Assembly (NCBI GenBank): GCA_033763695.1
Contig: JANRKB010000015.1
Coordinates: forward strand, 1 to 64,000
Direction: 5' to 3'
Length of the DNA stretch: 64,000 nt
Source of the DNA: JANRKB01 sp033763695
GTDB lineage: Bacteria; Planctomycetota; Phycisphaerae; Phycisphaerales; UBA1924
The position numbers and the translations under genes are program-made. Below, piece by piece: positions 35,194 to 43,508 of the stretch (position 1 is the first letter of the stretch; every line of letters begins with the position of its first letter). The notes under the pieces were generated by a model. That model did not search any database. It was given only the letters and a program-made list of their open reading frames with translations, and had not been told where the DNA came from.

Positions 35194-36183
35194 ATGCGTC
35201 GCAGCGCTTTCACTCTGATCGAACTGCTGGTCGTGATTGCGATCATCGCCGTGCTGATCGGCGTGCTGCTGCCCAGCCTGTCGGGGGCACGAAATGCGGG
35301 GCGGGGCGTGGTGTGTCAGGCGCATCAGCGCAGCATCGCCACCGCGATGACGATGTACGCCAGCGAGAACAAGGAGTTTCTGGTCGGGCCCAACACGTCG
35401 GGCTTCCAGCTCCAGGCCAACAAGCCCTACGTTGAAGGCCGCTCCAGCCCGGTGCAAGATTGGGACTACATCTCGCCGCTCCTGGGCGACAGCCTGAACC
35501 TGCCGACCGATCCGCTCTCGAAGTTTCAGGAGATCTGCGAGACGCGTCTGCGTTGTCCGTCGAACAACACCCGCTACAGCAGCCGCTTCTCCGGTGCGGC
35601 TCTGCCGATGGAGGCACGCGGCTCGTTCCCCATCACGTTGTCGTACCTCACCCCCGCGTTCTTCCAGTTGTACCCGGCGGGCGTGGTGTTTGTGAACGGC
35701 GTGCGCGTCGAGCAGGTGAGCAACAGTGAGGCGATCGCTCTGCCGCAGGGGTACATCCCGCGGGTGGATCGCGTCGGGCCGTTCCCGTGGAAGAAGGCAT
35801 TCGCGTTCGAAGGCGCTCGCTACTTCAACGGCGTGGGCAAGGGCTTTGACTATTCGACGGTGACCAACGCGGCGGGGCTGTCGGGTTCGCCGCAGGGCAA
35901 CTTCTCGTCGCGTGGTCCGGCGTTCACCGGCTCGGGCGAGCCGTACCTGCGCGACGGGACCAAGCCCAGCACGACGTTCAAGGAAGTCTCGCTGCGGCAT
36001 GCCGACAAGATGAACGTCGCGATGTTTGACGGCCACGTCGAGCGGCTCGACAACGCCCAGAGCGCGGACCCCTCCTACTTCGTGCCCACGCGCACGCGGC
36101 TGGTTTCGCCGGGCTCCACGTGGTTCTTCAACTTGGGGCCGAAGGATTCGCCCCTCATGAAGCCCAACGCCATCATCGACTGA
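35194..36183 (+). CDS. Planctomycete-type pseudopilin with H-X9-DG motif
   Basis: A 329-residue protein starting MRRSAFTLIELLVVIAIIAV, a textbook type IV prepilin/type II secretion pseudopilin leader. Cleavage is expected between Ala and Phe (position -1 is Ala rather than the usual Gly), and the conserved Glu is at +5. The C-terminal part has HADKMNVAMFDGHVERLD, which fits the planctomycete H-X9-DG motif exactly. The globular domain between is unassigned. ATG 35194 follows CGGAG; the frame is open upstream to 35065. These proteins are numerous in Planctomycetota and are thought to form secretion or surface filaments; the system here is unknown. It is divergent from the tagged protein pair. 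Confidence 0.87.
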   Translation: MRRSAFTLIELLVVIAIIAVLIGVLLPSLSGARNAGRGVVCQAHQRSIATAMTMYASENKEFLVGPNTSGFQLQANKPYVEGRSSPVQDWDYISPLLGDSLNLPTDPLSKFQEICETRLRCPSNNTRYSSRFSGAALPMEARGSFPITLSYLTPAFFQLYPAGVVFVNGVRVEQVSNSEAIALPQGYIPRVDRVGPFPWKKAFAFEGARYFNGVGKGFDYSTVTNAAGLSGSPQGNFSSRGPAFTGSGEPYLRDGTKPSTTFKEVSLRHADKMNVAMFDGHVERLDNAQSADPSYFVPTRTRLVSPGSTWFFNLGPKDSPLMKPNAIID

Positions 36184-36248
36184 GCAGCGCGTAGGATCGT
36201 GCGGCGGCGTCGCAAGGTGCGTCTGCGGCCGTGCGAGGGACTTATCGC

Positions 36249-37325
36249 GTGTCACACTCCAAGCTTCGTGTGGGCGTTGTCGGCTGCGGCAACATCAGCG
36301 GCATCTATCTGCAGAACGCACGCAACGCCTGCTGTTTCGAGGTCGTCGGTGTTGCGGACGCGGACGAACAGCGCGCCAAGGCCAAGGCCGCGGAGCACGG
36401 CACGGCACGCGTGATGAGCCTCGATGAACTCATCGACGGCACCGCGACCGACGTGGTGCTGAATCTCACGCCGCCGGCGGCGCATGCCGCAATCGCGATG
36501 CGTGCGCTGCGCGCGGGCAAGCATGTGTACAACGAGAAGCCGCTGGCGATCAGCCTCGACGATGCGCGGAGCATGCTCGAACTGGCTCGCAGCAAGGGCC
36601 GGCTCGTCGGCTGTGCGCCCGATACGTTCTTGGGCGCGGCGTGGGCCACGGCACGCGATGTGATCGACGCTTCACGCATCGGCGATGTCGTCGCCGGCAG
36701 TGCGACGATGCTCTCGGGCGGGCCGGAGTCGTGGCACCCGGATCCTGAGTTCTTCTTCGCGCCCGGCGCGGGGCCGTTGTTTGACATGGGCCCCTACTAC
36801 CTCACCGCGCTCGTGCATCTGCTCGGTCCGGTCGCGAGCGTCACGGCGATCGCCAAGGCCACGCACGCGACGCGCACGATCGGCAGCGGGCCCAAGAAGG
36901 GCAACACGATCGCGGTGCACACACCGACGCACATCGCGGGCGTGATGGAGTTCGCGTCAGGCCCGGTGGTGACGCTCACGACGAGTTTCGACGTGCCCGC
37001 GAGCCAGTTGCCGCCGATTCAACTCCACGGCACGGCGGGAGCGTTGCATCTGCCGGATCCCAACTACTTCGGCGGCGAGGTGCGGATGCAGACGCCGGGT
37101 GCGAAGGAAGCGGCGGTCGTGCCGCTGCTGCGCGGGGCGGAGCACAACGCACGCGGGCTGGGGCTGGATGATCTGTGTTCGGCGAGCGTGGAGCGGCGCG
37201 AGCCGCGGGCATCGGGCGGGCTTGCGCTGCATGTGCTGGAGGTGATGCACGCGATGCTCACGTCGCAGCAGACGCAGCGGCATCTGGTGATCCAGTCGCG
37301 TCCGGCGCGACCGATGCCGCTTTGA
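36249..37325 (+). CDS. Gfo/Idh/MocA-family oxidoreductase (second paralogue)
   Basis: A 358-residue NAD(P)-binding enzyme: RVGVVGCGNISGIYLQNA (~6-23) is the Rossmann loop, KHVYNEKPLAIS (~95) contains the EKP catalytic Lys, and GPLFDMGPYYLTALVHLLGP (~175) replaces the usual DxGxH with DMGPYY. I chose GTG 36249 because GAGGGA lies eight bases upstream. GTG 36231 would add six residues with a weaker site. Only low similarity to the oxidoreductase at 29383 is apparent, so their substrates may differ. A hairpin terminator follows 24 bases after the stop. Confidence 0.88.
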   Translation: MSHSKLRVGVVGCGNISGIYLQNARNACCFEVVGVADADEQRAKAKAAEHGTARVMSLDELIDGTATDVVLNLTPPAAHAAIAMRALRAGKHVYNEKPLAISLDDARSMLELARSKGRLVGCAPDTFLGAAWATARDVIDASRIGDVVAGSATMLSGGPESWHPDPEFFFAPGAGPLFDMGPYYLTALVHLLGPVASVTAIAKATHATRTIGSGPKKGNTIAVHTPTHIAGVMEFASGPVVTLTTSFDVPASQLPPIQLHGTAGALHLPDPNYFGGEVRMQTPGAKEAAVVPLLRGAEHNARGLGLDDLCSASVERREPRASGGLALHVLEVMHAMLTSQQTQRHLVIQSRPARPMPL

Positions 37326-37349
37326 GTTGATCAATCAGGAAACGAAAAA

Positions 37350-37373
37350 CCCCGCGACCGTGTGGCCGCGGGG
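37350..37373. terminator. Terminator between the oxidoreductase and glnN
   Basis: Ten-base arms CCCCGCGaCC / GGcCGCGGGG with one mismatch and a GTGT loop. On the minus strand it is followed by TTTTT, so it is strongest for glutamine synthetase. Confidence 0.8.
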
Positions 37374-37403
37374 CTGGGTTGTCACGTCATCGGACCGGCG
37401 TGC

Positions 37404-39596
37404 TTAGCGGAGCTGCAGCATCTCGCGATAGCTGGGCAGCGGCCAGAGGTCGGCGCTGATCTGCGACTCGAGTTCGTCGGCCAGGTCACGCAGTTCGCCC
37501 ATCGCCGGCAGCACCTTGTCGTGGATGTGCTTGGCGTGCTTGTGGGCGTCCTCGGCGTGCTCTTCGGACGCGGCCTCGAGCGTGTCGATCGCCGCGCGGA
37601 AGCGATTCACCAGTTCGACGAAGTCCTCGAGCTGATCACGCACGGTCGAGGTGCTGACGTCGGCGGCCTCGGCGGCGGCGACGGCCTCGGAGAGTTCGGT
37701 CTGCTGGCGGATGGCGGCGGGCAGGATCATGGTTCGGGCCATGAGTGCCGCGGTCTCGGCCTCGATGGTGACCTGCTTGATGTACTTCTCGATGAAGATG
37801 TGCTCGCGGCTTTCGACTTCGACCTTGCTGAGCACCTTGAACTTGCGGAACACGTCCACGTTCTTCTTGGCGCTCAGGACGGGGAAGGCGGAGACGGAGT
37901 CACGCAGGTTGGGCAGGCCGCGCTTGGCCGCTTCCTTGTGCCAGGAGATGTCGTAGCCGTCGCCGTCGAAGATCACGCGCTTGTGCTGCTTGACGATCTT
38001 CTGCAGCAGCGTCTTGACGGCCTGCTGGAGCTTGGCCTCGGAAGGCTCCTTGCCCACGGCCTTCTCCAGCGTCGTCGCGATGTAGTCGAGACTGTCGGCC
38101 ACGATCGTGTTGAGGATCGTCGTCGGCCACGCCACCGCCTGCGACGAACCCACGGCACGGAACTCGAACTTGTTGCCGGTGAACGCGAACGGCGAGGTGC
38201 GGTTGCGATCGCCGGTGTGGCGCGGGAGCTGGGGCAGGGTGCGAGCGCCCAGGTCGAGCTTGCCGCCCTTCATCGTGCTCTTGAGCGAGCCCTTCTCGAT
38301 CTGCTCGATGATGTCGTTGAGCATGTCGCCCAGGAAGACCGACATGATCGCCGGCGGGGCTTCGTTGGCGCCCAGGCGGTGATCGTTGTTGGCGCTGGCG
38401 ACGCTGGCGCGGAGCAGGTCGGCGTAGATGTCCACGGCGCGGATGACGGCGCACAGGAACGTGAGGAACTGCATGTTCGTGTGCGTGTTGTCGCGCGGGT
38501 CGAGCAGGTTGACGCCGGTGTCGGTGCTGATCGACCAGTTGACGTGCTTGCCGCTGCCGTTGATCCCCTTGAAGGGCTTCTCGTGCAGGATGCACTGCAG
38601 GCCGTGGCGGTTGGCGACCTTCTTGAGGGTCTCCATGACCAGCATCTGGTGGTCGGCGGCGATGTTGGCGGTCTCGAAGATCGGAGCCAGTTCATACTGG
38701 CCCGGGGCGACTTCGTTGTGGCGGGTCTTGACGGGGACGCCGAGGCGATAGAGCTCGCGCTCGACCTCGCTCATGAAGGCCATGACGCGGACCGGGATGG
38801 AACCGAAGTAGTGGTCTTCGAGCTGCTGGCCCTTGGGCGGGCGTGCGCCAAAGAGGGTGCGGTCGCACGCCATCAGGTCGGGGCGCTCGAAGTAGTGCTC
38901 GCGATCGACGAGGAAGTATTCCTGCTCAGCGCCGCAGGTGGCCATGACGCGGCTGACGCCCTGCGCGGCGCCGAAGAGGCGCAGCACGCGGACGGCCTGC
39001 TCGCTGATGGCGTCCATCGAGCGGAGGAGCGGGGTCTTCTTGTCGAGGGCCTCGCCGGTCCAGGAGACGAACGCGGTGGGGATACAGAGCGTGATCGCGC
39101 CGCCGTTGCGGCTGAGGAAGACGGGGCTGGTGCAGTCCCAGGCGGTGTAGCCGCGGGCCTCGAAGGTGGCGCGGATGCCGCCGGAGGGGAAGCTGCTGGC
39201 GTCAGGCTCACCCTGCACGAGCGCGCTGCCGGAGAACTCGGTGAGGGCGCCGCCGTGGGCGTCGGGGACGAGGAAGGCGTCGTGCTTCTCGGCGGTGAGG
39301 CCGGTGAGGGGCTGGAACCAGTGGGTGTAGTGGGTCGCGCCGTTCTCGATGGCCCAGTCCTTCATGGCCGCGGCGACGGTGTCGGCCAGGTCGTGGTCGA
39401 GTGGTTCGGCGTGCTTGATCGTGCGCTGGAGCCGCTTGAAGACGTCCTTGGGCAGGCGCTGCTGCATCACACGCTCGTTGAACACGTCGCTGCCGTAGGT
39501 CTTGGTCACGGGCTCATGCATGCGAATCCCCTCGTGTTTGTGGTGCGTGCCGTTGGCGTGCGCGGCGAAGGCGTCAATGCGGTTCAGAATCGACAT
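37404..39596 (-). CDS. glnN: Glutamine synthetase type III
   Basis: A 730-residue type III glutamine synthetase, which makes glutamine from glutamate, ammonia and ATP. Size and order match GSIII rather than the ~470-residue GSI. Signatures are CGAEQEYFLVDR (~residue 222; metal-binding Glu), TRHNEVAPGQYELAPI (~290; GSIII-specific), GINGSGKHVNWSIS (~346; glutamate-binding loop) and NRTSPFAFTGNKFEFRAVGS (~470; ATP and metal). The C-terminal ~130 residues are helical (HAEDAHKHAKHIHDKV) and contain the GSIII-specific extension. The GSI adenylylation-loop Tyr motif is absent. ATG 39596 has GGAGAGCC upstream. GSIII is known from Bacteroidota, cyanobacteria and others. Confidence 0.96.
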   Translation of the reverse strand: MSILNRIDAFAAHANGTHHKHEGIRMHEPVTKTYGSDVFNERVMQQRLPKDVFKRLQRTIKHAEPLDHDLADTVAAAMKDWAIENGATHYTHWFQPLTGLTAEKHDAFLVPDAHGGALTEFSGSALVQGEPDASSFPSGGIRATFEARGYTAWDCTSPVFLSRNGGAITLCIPTAFVSWTGEALDKKTPLLRSMDAISEQAVRVLRLFGAAQGVSRVMATCGAEQEYFLVDREHYFERPDLMACDRTLFGARPPKGQQLEDHYFGSIPVRVMAFMSEVERELYRLGVPVKTRHNEVAPGQYELAPIFETANIAADHQMLVMETLKKVANRHGLQCILHEKPFKGINGSGKHVNWSISTDTGVNLLDPRDNTHTNMQFLTFLCAVIRAVDIYADLLRASVASANNDHRLGANEAPPAIMSVFLGDMLNDIIEQIEKGSLKSTMKGGKLDLGARTLPQLPRHTGDRNRTSPFAFTGNKFEFRAVGSSQAVAWPTTILNTIVADSLDYIATTLEKAVGKEPSEAKLQQAVKTLLQKIVKQHKRVIFDGDGYDISWHKEAAKRGLPNLRDSVSAFPVLSAKKNVDVFRKFKVLSKVEVESREHIFIEKYIKQVTIEAETAALMARTMILPAAIRQQTELSEAVAAAEAADVSTSTVRDQLEDFVELVNRFRAAIDTLEAASEEHAEDAHKHAKHIHDKVLPAMGELRDLADELESQISADLWPLPSYREMLQLR

Positions 39597-39835
39597 GGCG
39601 ATCGGCTCTCCGAGACCGCCGACGGCAGCTAGGCTCCAAGCCCCGGTGCGCGACGAGCGGCGTGTGCAGGATGCACGTGTGCTGGCTCAAGGGATTGGAC
39701 GACGACGTTGTCGGCCAAGCGGGATGTCATTGGAAATGCGAACGAACCGGACAGGCGTCGGGAAAGGTGTGGCGGACGTCATTCTCGGACGCTGCACCAT
39801 TGTCGCAGCCCCGCGGCCCGCCGCAAGTCGGGCGG

Positions 39836-40645
39836 TCATAAACCGCCCGAAAGTTGTCGGCAAAAGTCGGCGGCGGCCTGGACGGGGTCCTGCGCGTTCG
39901 CGTCGGCTTCGGACATGCGGCGGACGAGCGCGCTGCCCACGATCGCCGCATCGGCGTGCTGATTGACGGCACGCACATGGTCGGCCGAGGAGATGCCAAA
40001 GCCGCAGGCGATGGGCAGATCGCTGTAACGCCGCAACTGGGCGACCCGCGGGCCGATGTCGGGCGCGTCCTGGCGTTCGCCGGTAATCCCCGAGCGGGCC
40101 AGCAGATAGACAAAGCCGGTCGAGGCCTTCATGATCTCCTCGGCCCGCTGCGGCGTGGTCGTGGGCGCGATCAAGAGGCTCGCCGTGAGTCCGGCGTCGT
40201 TGGCGGCCTTGAGGAGTTCGCCCGACTCCGACAGCGGAGCGTCGGGGAAGATGAACCCGTCAATGCCCGCGTCCTTGGCCATGCCGACGAAACGTGCGGG
40301 GCCACCCTGAACGCCACCAGACATGCGATGCACGATCGACACGCTGACCATGGCGATCAGCGGGACGGTGACGTGTGGGCGGGCCTGGGCGATCTCGGCG
40401 AGGGTGCTGGCGGGCGAGGAGCCGCGCTGGAGCGCGGTGTGCATCGCCGCGGCGATCACCGGGCCGTCGGCGATGGGGTCGGAGAAGGGGATGCCGACTT
40501 CGATGAACGTGGCCCCGGCGGCTTCGAGAGCAGGGAGCACGGCGGCGAGGGTGCCGGGACGCGGATGCCCGCCGCAGACGTAGGGAATCAGGCCCTTGGC
40601 GTTGCGGGAGCGGAGCGAAGCGAACTGATCAGAGATCCGCGGCAT
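39836..40645 (-). CDS. trpA: Tryptophan synthase alpha subunit
   Basis: A 269-residue TIM-barrel enzyme that cleaves indole-3-glycerol phosphate to indole. FIEVGIPFSDPIADGPVI (~47) contains catalytic Glu and Asp, FIFPDAPLSESGEL (~132) is the flexible loop region, and the phosphate site is in the C-terminal CGFGISSADHVRAV and VGSALVRRM. Family length is ~268. trpB is not in the window, so trpA is separated from the rest of its pathway. Upstream lie a G/T-rich low-complexity tract and the first large repeat block. Confidence 0.95.
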   Translation of the reverse strand: MPRISDQFASLRSRNAKGLIPYVCGGHPRPGTLAAVLPALEAAGATFIEVGIPFSDPIADGPVIAAAMHTALQRGSSPASTLAEIAQARPHVTVPLIAMVSVSIVHRMSGGVQGGPARFVGMAKDAGIDGFIFPDAPLSESGELLKAANDAGLTASLLIAPTTTPQRAEEIMKASTGFVYLLARSGITGERQDAPDIGPRVAQLRRYSDLPIACGFGISSADHVRAVNQHADAAIVGSALVRRMSEADANAQDPVQAAADFCRQLSGGL

Positions 40646-40684
40646 GCGAGGGCGATGGTAGGACGGGTGCGGGCGCAGTTGATG

Positions 40685-40820
40685 GGGTGAGTGGGTGATG
40701 AAGGCGAGGGGGTGAGGGGGTGATGAGGATGAGGGGGTGGGTGGGTGATGAAGGTGAGTGGGTGAGCGCGTGAAACGAGTGCTTTCACCCCTTCACCCCC
40801 GCACCTCCACACCCCCTCCT
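40685..40820. repeat. G-rich then C-rich low-complexity tract upstream of trpA
   Basis: About 85 bases of imperfect GGGTGATGA/GGGGGTGA units (40685-40770) are followed by a C-rich stretch (TTTCACCCCTTCACCCCC to ~40820) that is roughly complementary. It could fold into a long hairpin or G-quadruplexes. It lies in the leader or promoter region of trpA. Confidence 0.6.
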
Positions 40821-40828
40821 CTTCGCCG

Positions 40829-41530
40829 CCGCAGGTTGTCAGATCAAGTTGTCAGCCGGGGGTGCGGGGTTGACAAGCTGCGTGGCGGGTGCTGTGCGAG
40901 CGACCCACGGCTACTCACCTCCACGGCCTCGCCGTGAAGAGGTCGTCGCGACGAACCCGTGCCACCGAGATGTGAGGCTTTGCGAGCATCTCGGTGCTGC
41001 TTCGCCGACGACTGCGCAACGCGCCACAGAGCACTGATGTCGTCGAAGACTCCGACATCAGTGGCACGAGATCGATGTGTGCACCACCTCCGACATCAGT
41101 GGCACGAAAGACGTGAGAGTCGACGATCGACTTGTTCTGCACGGCGAAGCCGTGCGGGTCAATAGCGTCGGGTCGTCGCGAAGCGACACCCGACGAATGC
41201 GATCTCCCTCGCGCGGGATCGTCGAACTTGGATCGTGCGGCGAACGATCCAGTTTCGACGATCCGGTTCGCAGCGGTTGCGATTTCCGTGGGTGCCGCTG
41301 CGCGGCGACCCACGGCTACTTACCTCCACGGCTTCGCCGTGAAGAAGTCGGCGACTGAACTCCACGGCTTCGCCGTGAAGAACATGCGGCAAGGAAGACG
41401 CCGTGTGCAGAGCACGGATGTCGTCGAAGACTCCGACATCAGCGGCACGGATTGGACGTGCGCACCATCTTCGACATCAGTGGCGCGAGATCGATGTGTG
41501 CACCGCCTTCGACATGAGTGGCACGGAACG
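40829..41530 (-). repeat. Composite hairpin repeat, long copy A (inverted relative to copy C)
   Basis: About 0.7 kb of spacer made of palindromic modules, with no credible gene. P1 (CACGGC-GAA/TTC-GCCGTG) is at 41139-41155, 41327-41341 and 41363-41377. P2 has 11-base arms CACTGATGTCG / CGACATCAGTG at 41032-41063, with a variant at 41414-41445. P3 (arms CGTCGGGT / ACCCGACG) is at 41166-41195, P4 (outer arms GGATCGTCGAA / TTTCGACGATCC, inner GGATCGT / ACGATCC) at 41216-41264, and P5 (arms CCGTGGGT / ACCCACGG) at 41286-41315. The first 78 bases (40829-40906) reappear reverse-complemented at 46004-46080. Module order matches copy C read on the other strand. Confidence 0.85.
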
Positions 41531-41670
41531 CACGCCAGTTCTCACGGTCGTCGTCGTGCGCGTGGTGCCGCGTGGGCATGTCGAGCGTCGATCGATGCAC
41601 GATCCAGCCTCAACAATCGCGTGCTCGGGCGCGTCAGGCGGTTGAGAGGCTGAACACCACTGTCCCGAGT

Positions 41671-41726
41671 CTCATGTCTGATGTCTCATGTCTGATGTCT
41701 CATGTCTGATGTCTCATGTCTGATGT
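41671..41726 (+). repeat. Four perfect 14-base tandem repeats upstream of thiS
   Basis: Four exact copies of CTCATGTCTGATGT in tandem, ending 50 bases before the thiS start. Each contains GTCTGATGTC; the same core, usually followed by TC, occurs singly or in pairs upstream of rpe (44238, minus), rlmN (44311, plus) and mcsB (47461 and 47475, minus). Confidence 0.9.
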
Positions 41727-41776
41727 CTCCCCGCTCCTGTCTGCTCCCTCGTCTCGCGCCGCGGCTACGGTTGGGC

Positions 41777-42022
41777 GTGAGCAACTCTCCCGCACATCCG
41801 GCGTCGGAATCGGCCGCGACGATCGTTCTGCACGTCAACGGCGCGGAGCGCAGCGTTCCCGCGGGCACGAGCGTGCGCGGGCTGATCGAACTGGTCGGGC
41901 TGGGGCAGGCGGCGTGCGCGGCGGAGGTGAACCGCGAACTCGTGCCGCGGCGTGACCACGCCACGCGTGTGCTGGCGGCGGGCGACAAAGTCGAACTCGT
42001 CAGTCTCGTCGGCGGCGGGTGA
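41777..42022 (+). CDS. thiS: ThiS/MoaD-like sulfur carrier protein
   Basis: An 81-residue ubiquitin-fold sulfur carrier. The core (IVLHVNGAERSVPAGTSVRG, then an Ala-rich helix, EVNRELVPRRDHA, and a final DKVELVSLVGGG) matches ThiS, whose C-terminal Gly-Gly is thiocarboxylated and donates sulfur for the thiazole ring of thiamine. The true start is unclear: GTG 41777 is used here because it gives a short leader, but its ribosome-binding site is poor. An in-frame ATG at 41723 lies within the 14-base tandem repeats. No other thiamine gene is nearby, so a different sulfur-carrier role is possible. It converges on accD, with 20 bases between the stops. Confidence 0.75.
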   Translation: MSNSPAHPASESAATIVLHVNGAERSVPAGTSVRGLIELVGLGQAACAAEVNRELVPRRDHATRVLAAGDKVELVSLVGGG

Positions 42023-42042
42023 ACGCGTCGTCGCCTGATCGC

Positions 42043-42885
42043 TTACTTGCCGGTGTAGTCGATGATGCGGGCCAGTTCGTTGCGGAGCTGGGCCCGCGGC
42101 ACGACGCGATCGACCAATCCCGCCTTCTTGAGGAACTCCGAGCGCTGGAAGCCCTCGGGCAGTGCCTGGCGAATCGTCTGCTGAATCACGCGCGGGCCGG
42201 CGAAGCCGATGAGCGCGTTGGGCTCGGCGATGATGATGTCGCCCAGCATCGCGAACGACGCGGTCACGCCGCCGGTGGTCGGATCGGTCAGCACGCTGAT
42301 GAACAGCCCGCCGGCACGATCAAGCCGCGCGAGTGCGGCGGAGGTCTTGGCCATCTGCATCAGGCTCAGGCCGGCTTCCTGCATGCGTGCGCCGCCGGAG
42401 CAGGAGACGACGATCAGCGGCAGGCCGGTGCGTTCGGCTTCCTCGATGCACAGCGTGATCGTCTCGCCGACGACGCTGCCCATCGAGCCCATCATGAACG
42501 TCAGGTCGAGGCAGCAGATGATCGCCTCGCGGCCCTTGATGAAGCACTTGCCCGCCTGCACCGCCTCGAGTTCGCCGGTCTTGACCTGCTCGGCCAGGAC
42601 GCGATCGGGGTAGGCCTTGAGGTCCTTGAACTTCAGCGGGTCGCCGGGGATGAGGCCGGTGAACATCGGCTGGAACGAATCGGGGTCGGCCAGTTGGGCC
42701 ACGCGTTCGCGGGCGCCGATGCGATAGTGATGGCTGCACTCGGGGCACACGTGGAGGTTGGCCTCCAGGTGGCGGCGGTAGATCATCTTGGCGCACGCCG
42801 GGCAGCGCAGCCACAGCCCCTCGGGGATGGCCGACTTGCGTGCGGGTAGAACCTCGCTCCACGTCCGTGCTGCAACCTTGGTCAT
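42043..42885 (-). CDS. accD: Acetyl-CoA carboxylase carboxyltransferase subunit beta
   Basis: A 280-residue subunit that, with AccA, transfers CO2 from biotin to acetyl-CoA, giving malonyl-CoA for fatty acid synthesis. The four-cysteine zinc finger LRCPACAKMIYRRHLEANLH...CPEC lies at ~27-53. The crotonase-fold domain has MMGSMGSVVGE (~130), VVSCSGGARMQEAG (~158) and DPTTGGVTASFAMLGD (~200). ATG 42885 has AAGGA upstream; the frame is open to 42969. accA is not in the window. It is flanked on both sides by repeat-bearing spacers. Confidence 0.95.
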   Translation of the reverse strand: MTKVAARTWSEVLPARKSAIPEGLWLRCPACAKMIYRRHLEANLHVCPECSHHYRIGARERVAQLADPDSFQPMFTGLIPGDPLKFKDLKAYPDRVLAEQVKTGELEAVQAGKCFIKGREAIICCLDLTFMMGSMGSVVGETITLCIEEAERTGLPLIVVSCSGGARMQEAGLSLMQMAKTSAALARLDRAGGLFISVLTDPTTGGVTASFAMLGDIIIAEPNALIGFAGPRVIQQTIRQALPEGFQRSEFLKKAGLVDRVVPRAQLRNELARIIDYTGK

Positions 42886-43147
42886 TGCTGCGTGTGTCCT
42901 TGGCAAGGGCGACTGGTCGGTTTCGGCTTCCTGCCGCCGCCAACGCCGAGTGGGTCGATCCGACAACACCGGGTGCGTCCGAGAACCCAGACGCGCCCCT
43001 CACGAGCGTGGCGGGGAGTGTAGCACAAAACCCGCGTCGACGCGCCGCGCCACCCGCCCGCGGCCATGGTCCGACGCGAGTTCTCGCCGAAGTCGGGCTG
43101 AATCCGCCCGAACCGATGGCGAATCTGTCCGGGATCTCGGACGTGGG

Positions 43148-43180
43148 AAAAGCGAAAAGCGAAAAACGAAAAGCGAAAAT
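43148..43180. repeat. GCGAAAA tandem repeat
   Basis: Four to five imperfect copies of an 8-base unit (AAAGCGAA/AAACGAAA) in the spacer upstream of accD. Related tracts are at 43404-43436, 43469-43502 (inverted) and 45562-45590. Confidence 0.75.
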
Positions 43181-43196
43181 GAGGCCAAGCCCAAGC

Positions 43197-43440
43197 GTTC
43201 CTCACGGCGAAGCCGTGCAGAAGAAGTCGATCGTCGAATCCAACGTGTTTCGTGCCACTGATGTCCGAGTCATCGAGGACATCAGTGCTCTTGGACGAGT
43301 TGCGTCGTCGTCGGCTCCTCAGCACCGAGATGCTCGCAGAGCCTCACTGCACCAAACGTCGCAAGGCCGACGGTCGGTGGCACGGGAGGCGGACACAAGG
43401 CTCAAAGCGAAAAACGAAAAGCGAAAAGCTCAAATGTTCC
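43197..43440 (+). repeat. Composite hairpin repeat, partial copy B
   Basis: Shares modules with copies A and C: P1 (CACGGCGAAGCCGTG, 43203-43217); P2 (43256-43287), whose arms are CACTGATGTCC / GGACATCAGTG, a compensated G-C to C-G change relative to the other copies; a CAGCACCGAGATGCTCGCAG segment; and the GGCACGGGAGGCGGACACAA plus GCGAAAA tail also found at 45540-45595. P3, P4 and P5 are missing. The rest of the 623-base gap between accD and rpe holds nothing else I recognise. Confidence 0.8.
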
Positions 43441-43502
43441 GTCCAAGCACGCGTCGCACTGGACAGGACATTTTCGCTGTTCGCTTTTCGTTTTTCGCTT
43501 TG
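43404..43502 (-). repeat. Inverted AAAGCGAAAA tracts downstream of rpe
   Basis: AAAGCGAAAAACGAAAAGCG at 43404-43423 is exactly reverse-complemented at 43482-43501, ending seven bases from the rpe stop. Transcribed from rpe, the RNA could form a 20-bp hairpin with a ~58-base loop. It may act as a terminator or be another repeat insertion. Confidence 0.6.
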
Positions 43503-43508
43503 CGTCCC

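Noticed and set aside
37362..39632. Very long open frame opposite glnN, and similar frames opposite guaB (12071-13606) and ahcY (50528-52291)
   Set aside because: High G+C keeps antisense frames open; their translations are Arg/Asp/His-rich without family motifs, and the opposite strand encodes complete enzymes.
41132..41653. Open frames across the composite repeats (also 40849-41358 and 45721-46070)
   Set aside because: They follow palindromes whose two strands both stay open, have no ribosome-binding site, and translate to recurring Arg/Ser-rich text in different frames.
41671..41726. Possible CRISPR array
   Set aside because: The 14-base units are directly adjacent without spacers, and no Cas gene is present.
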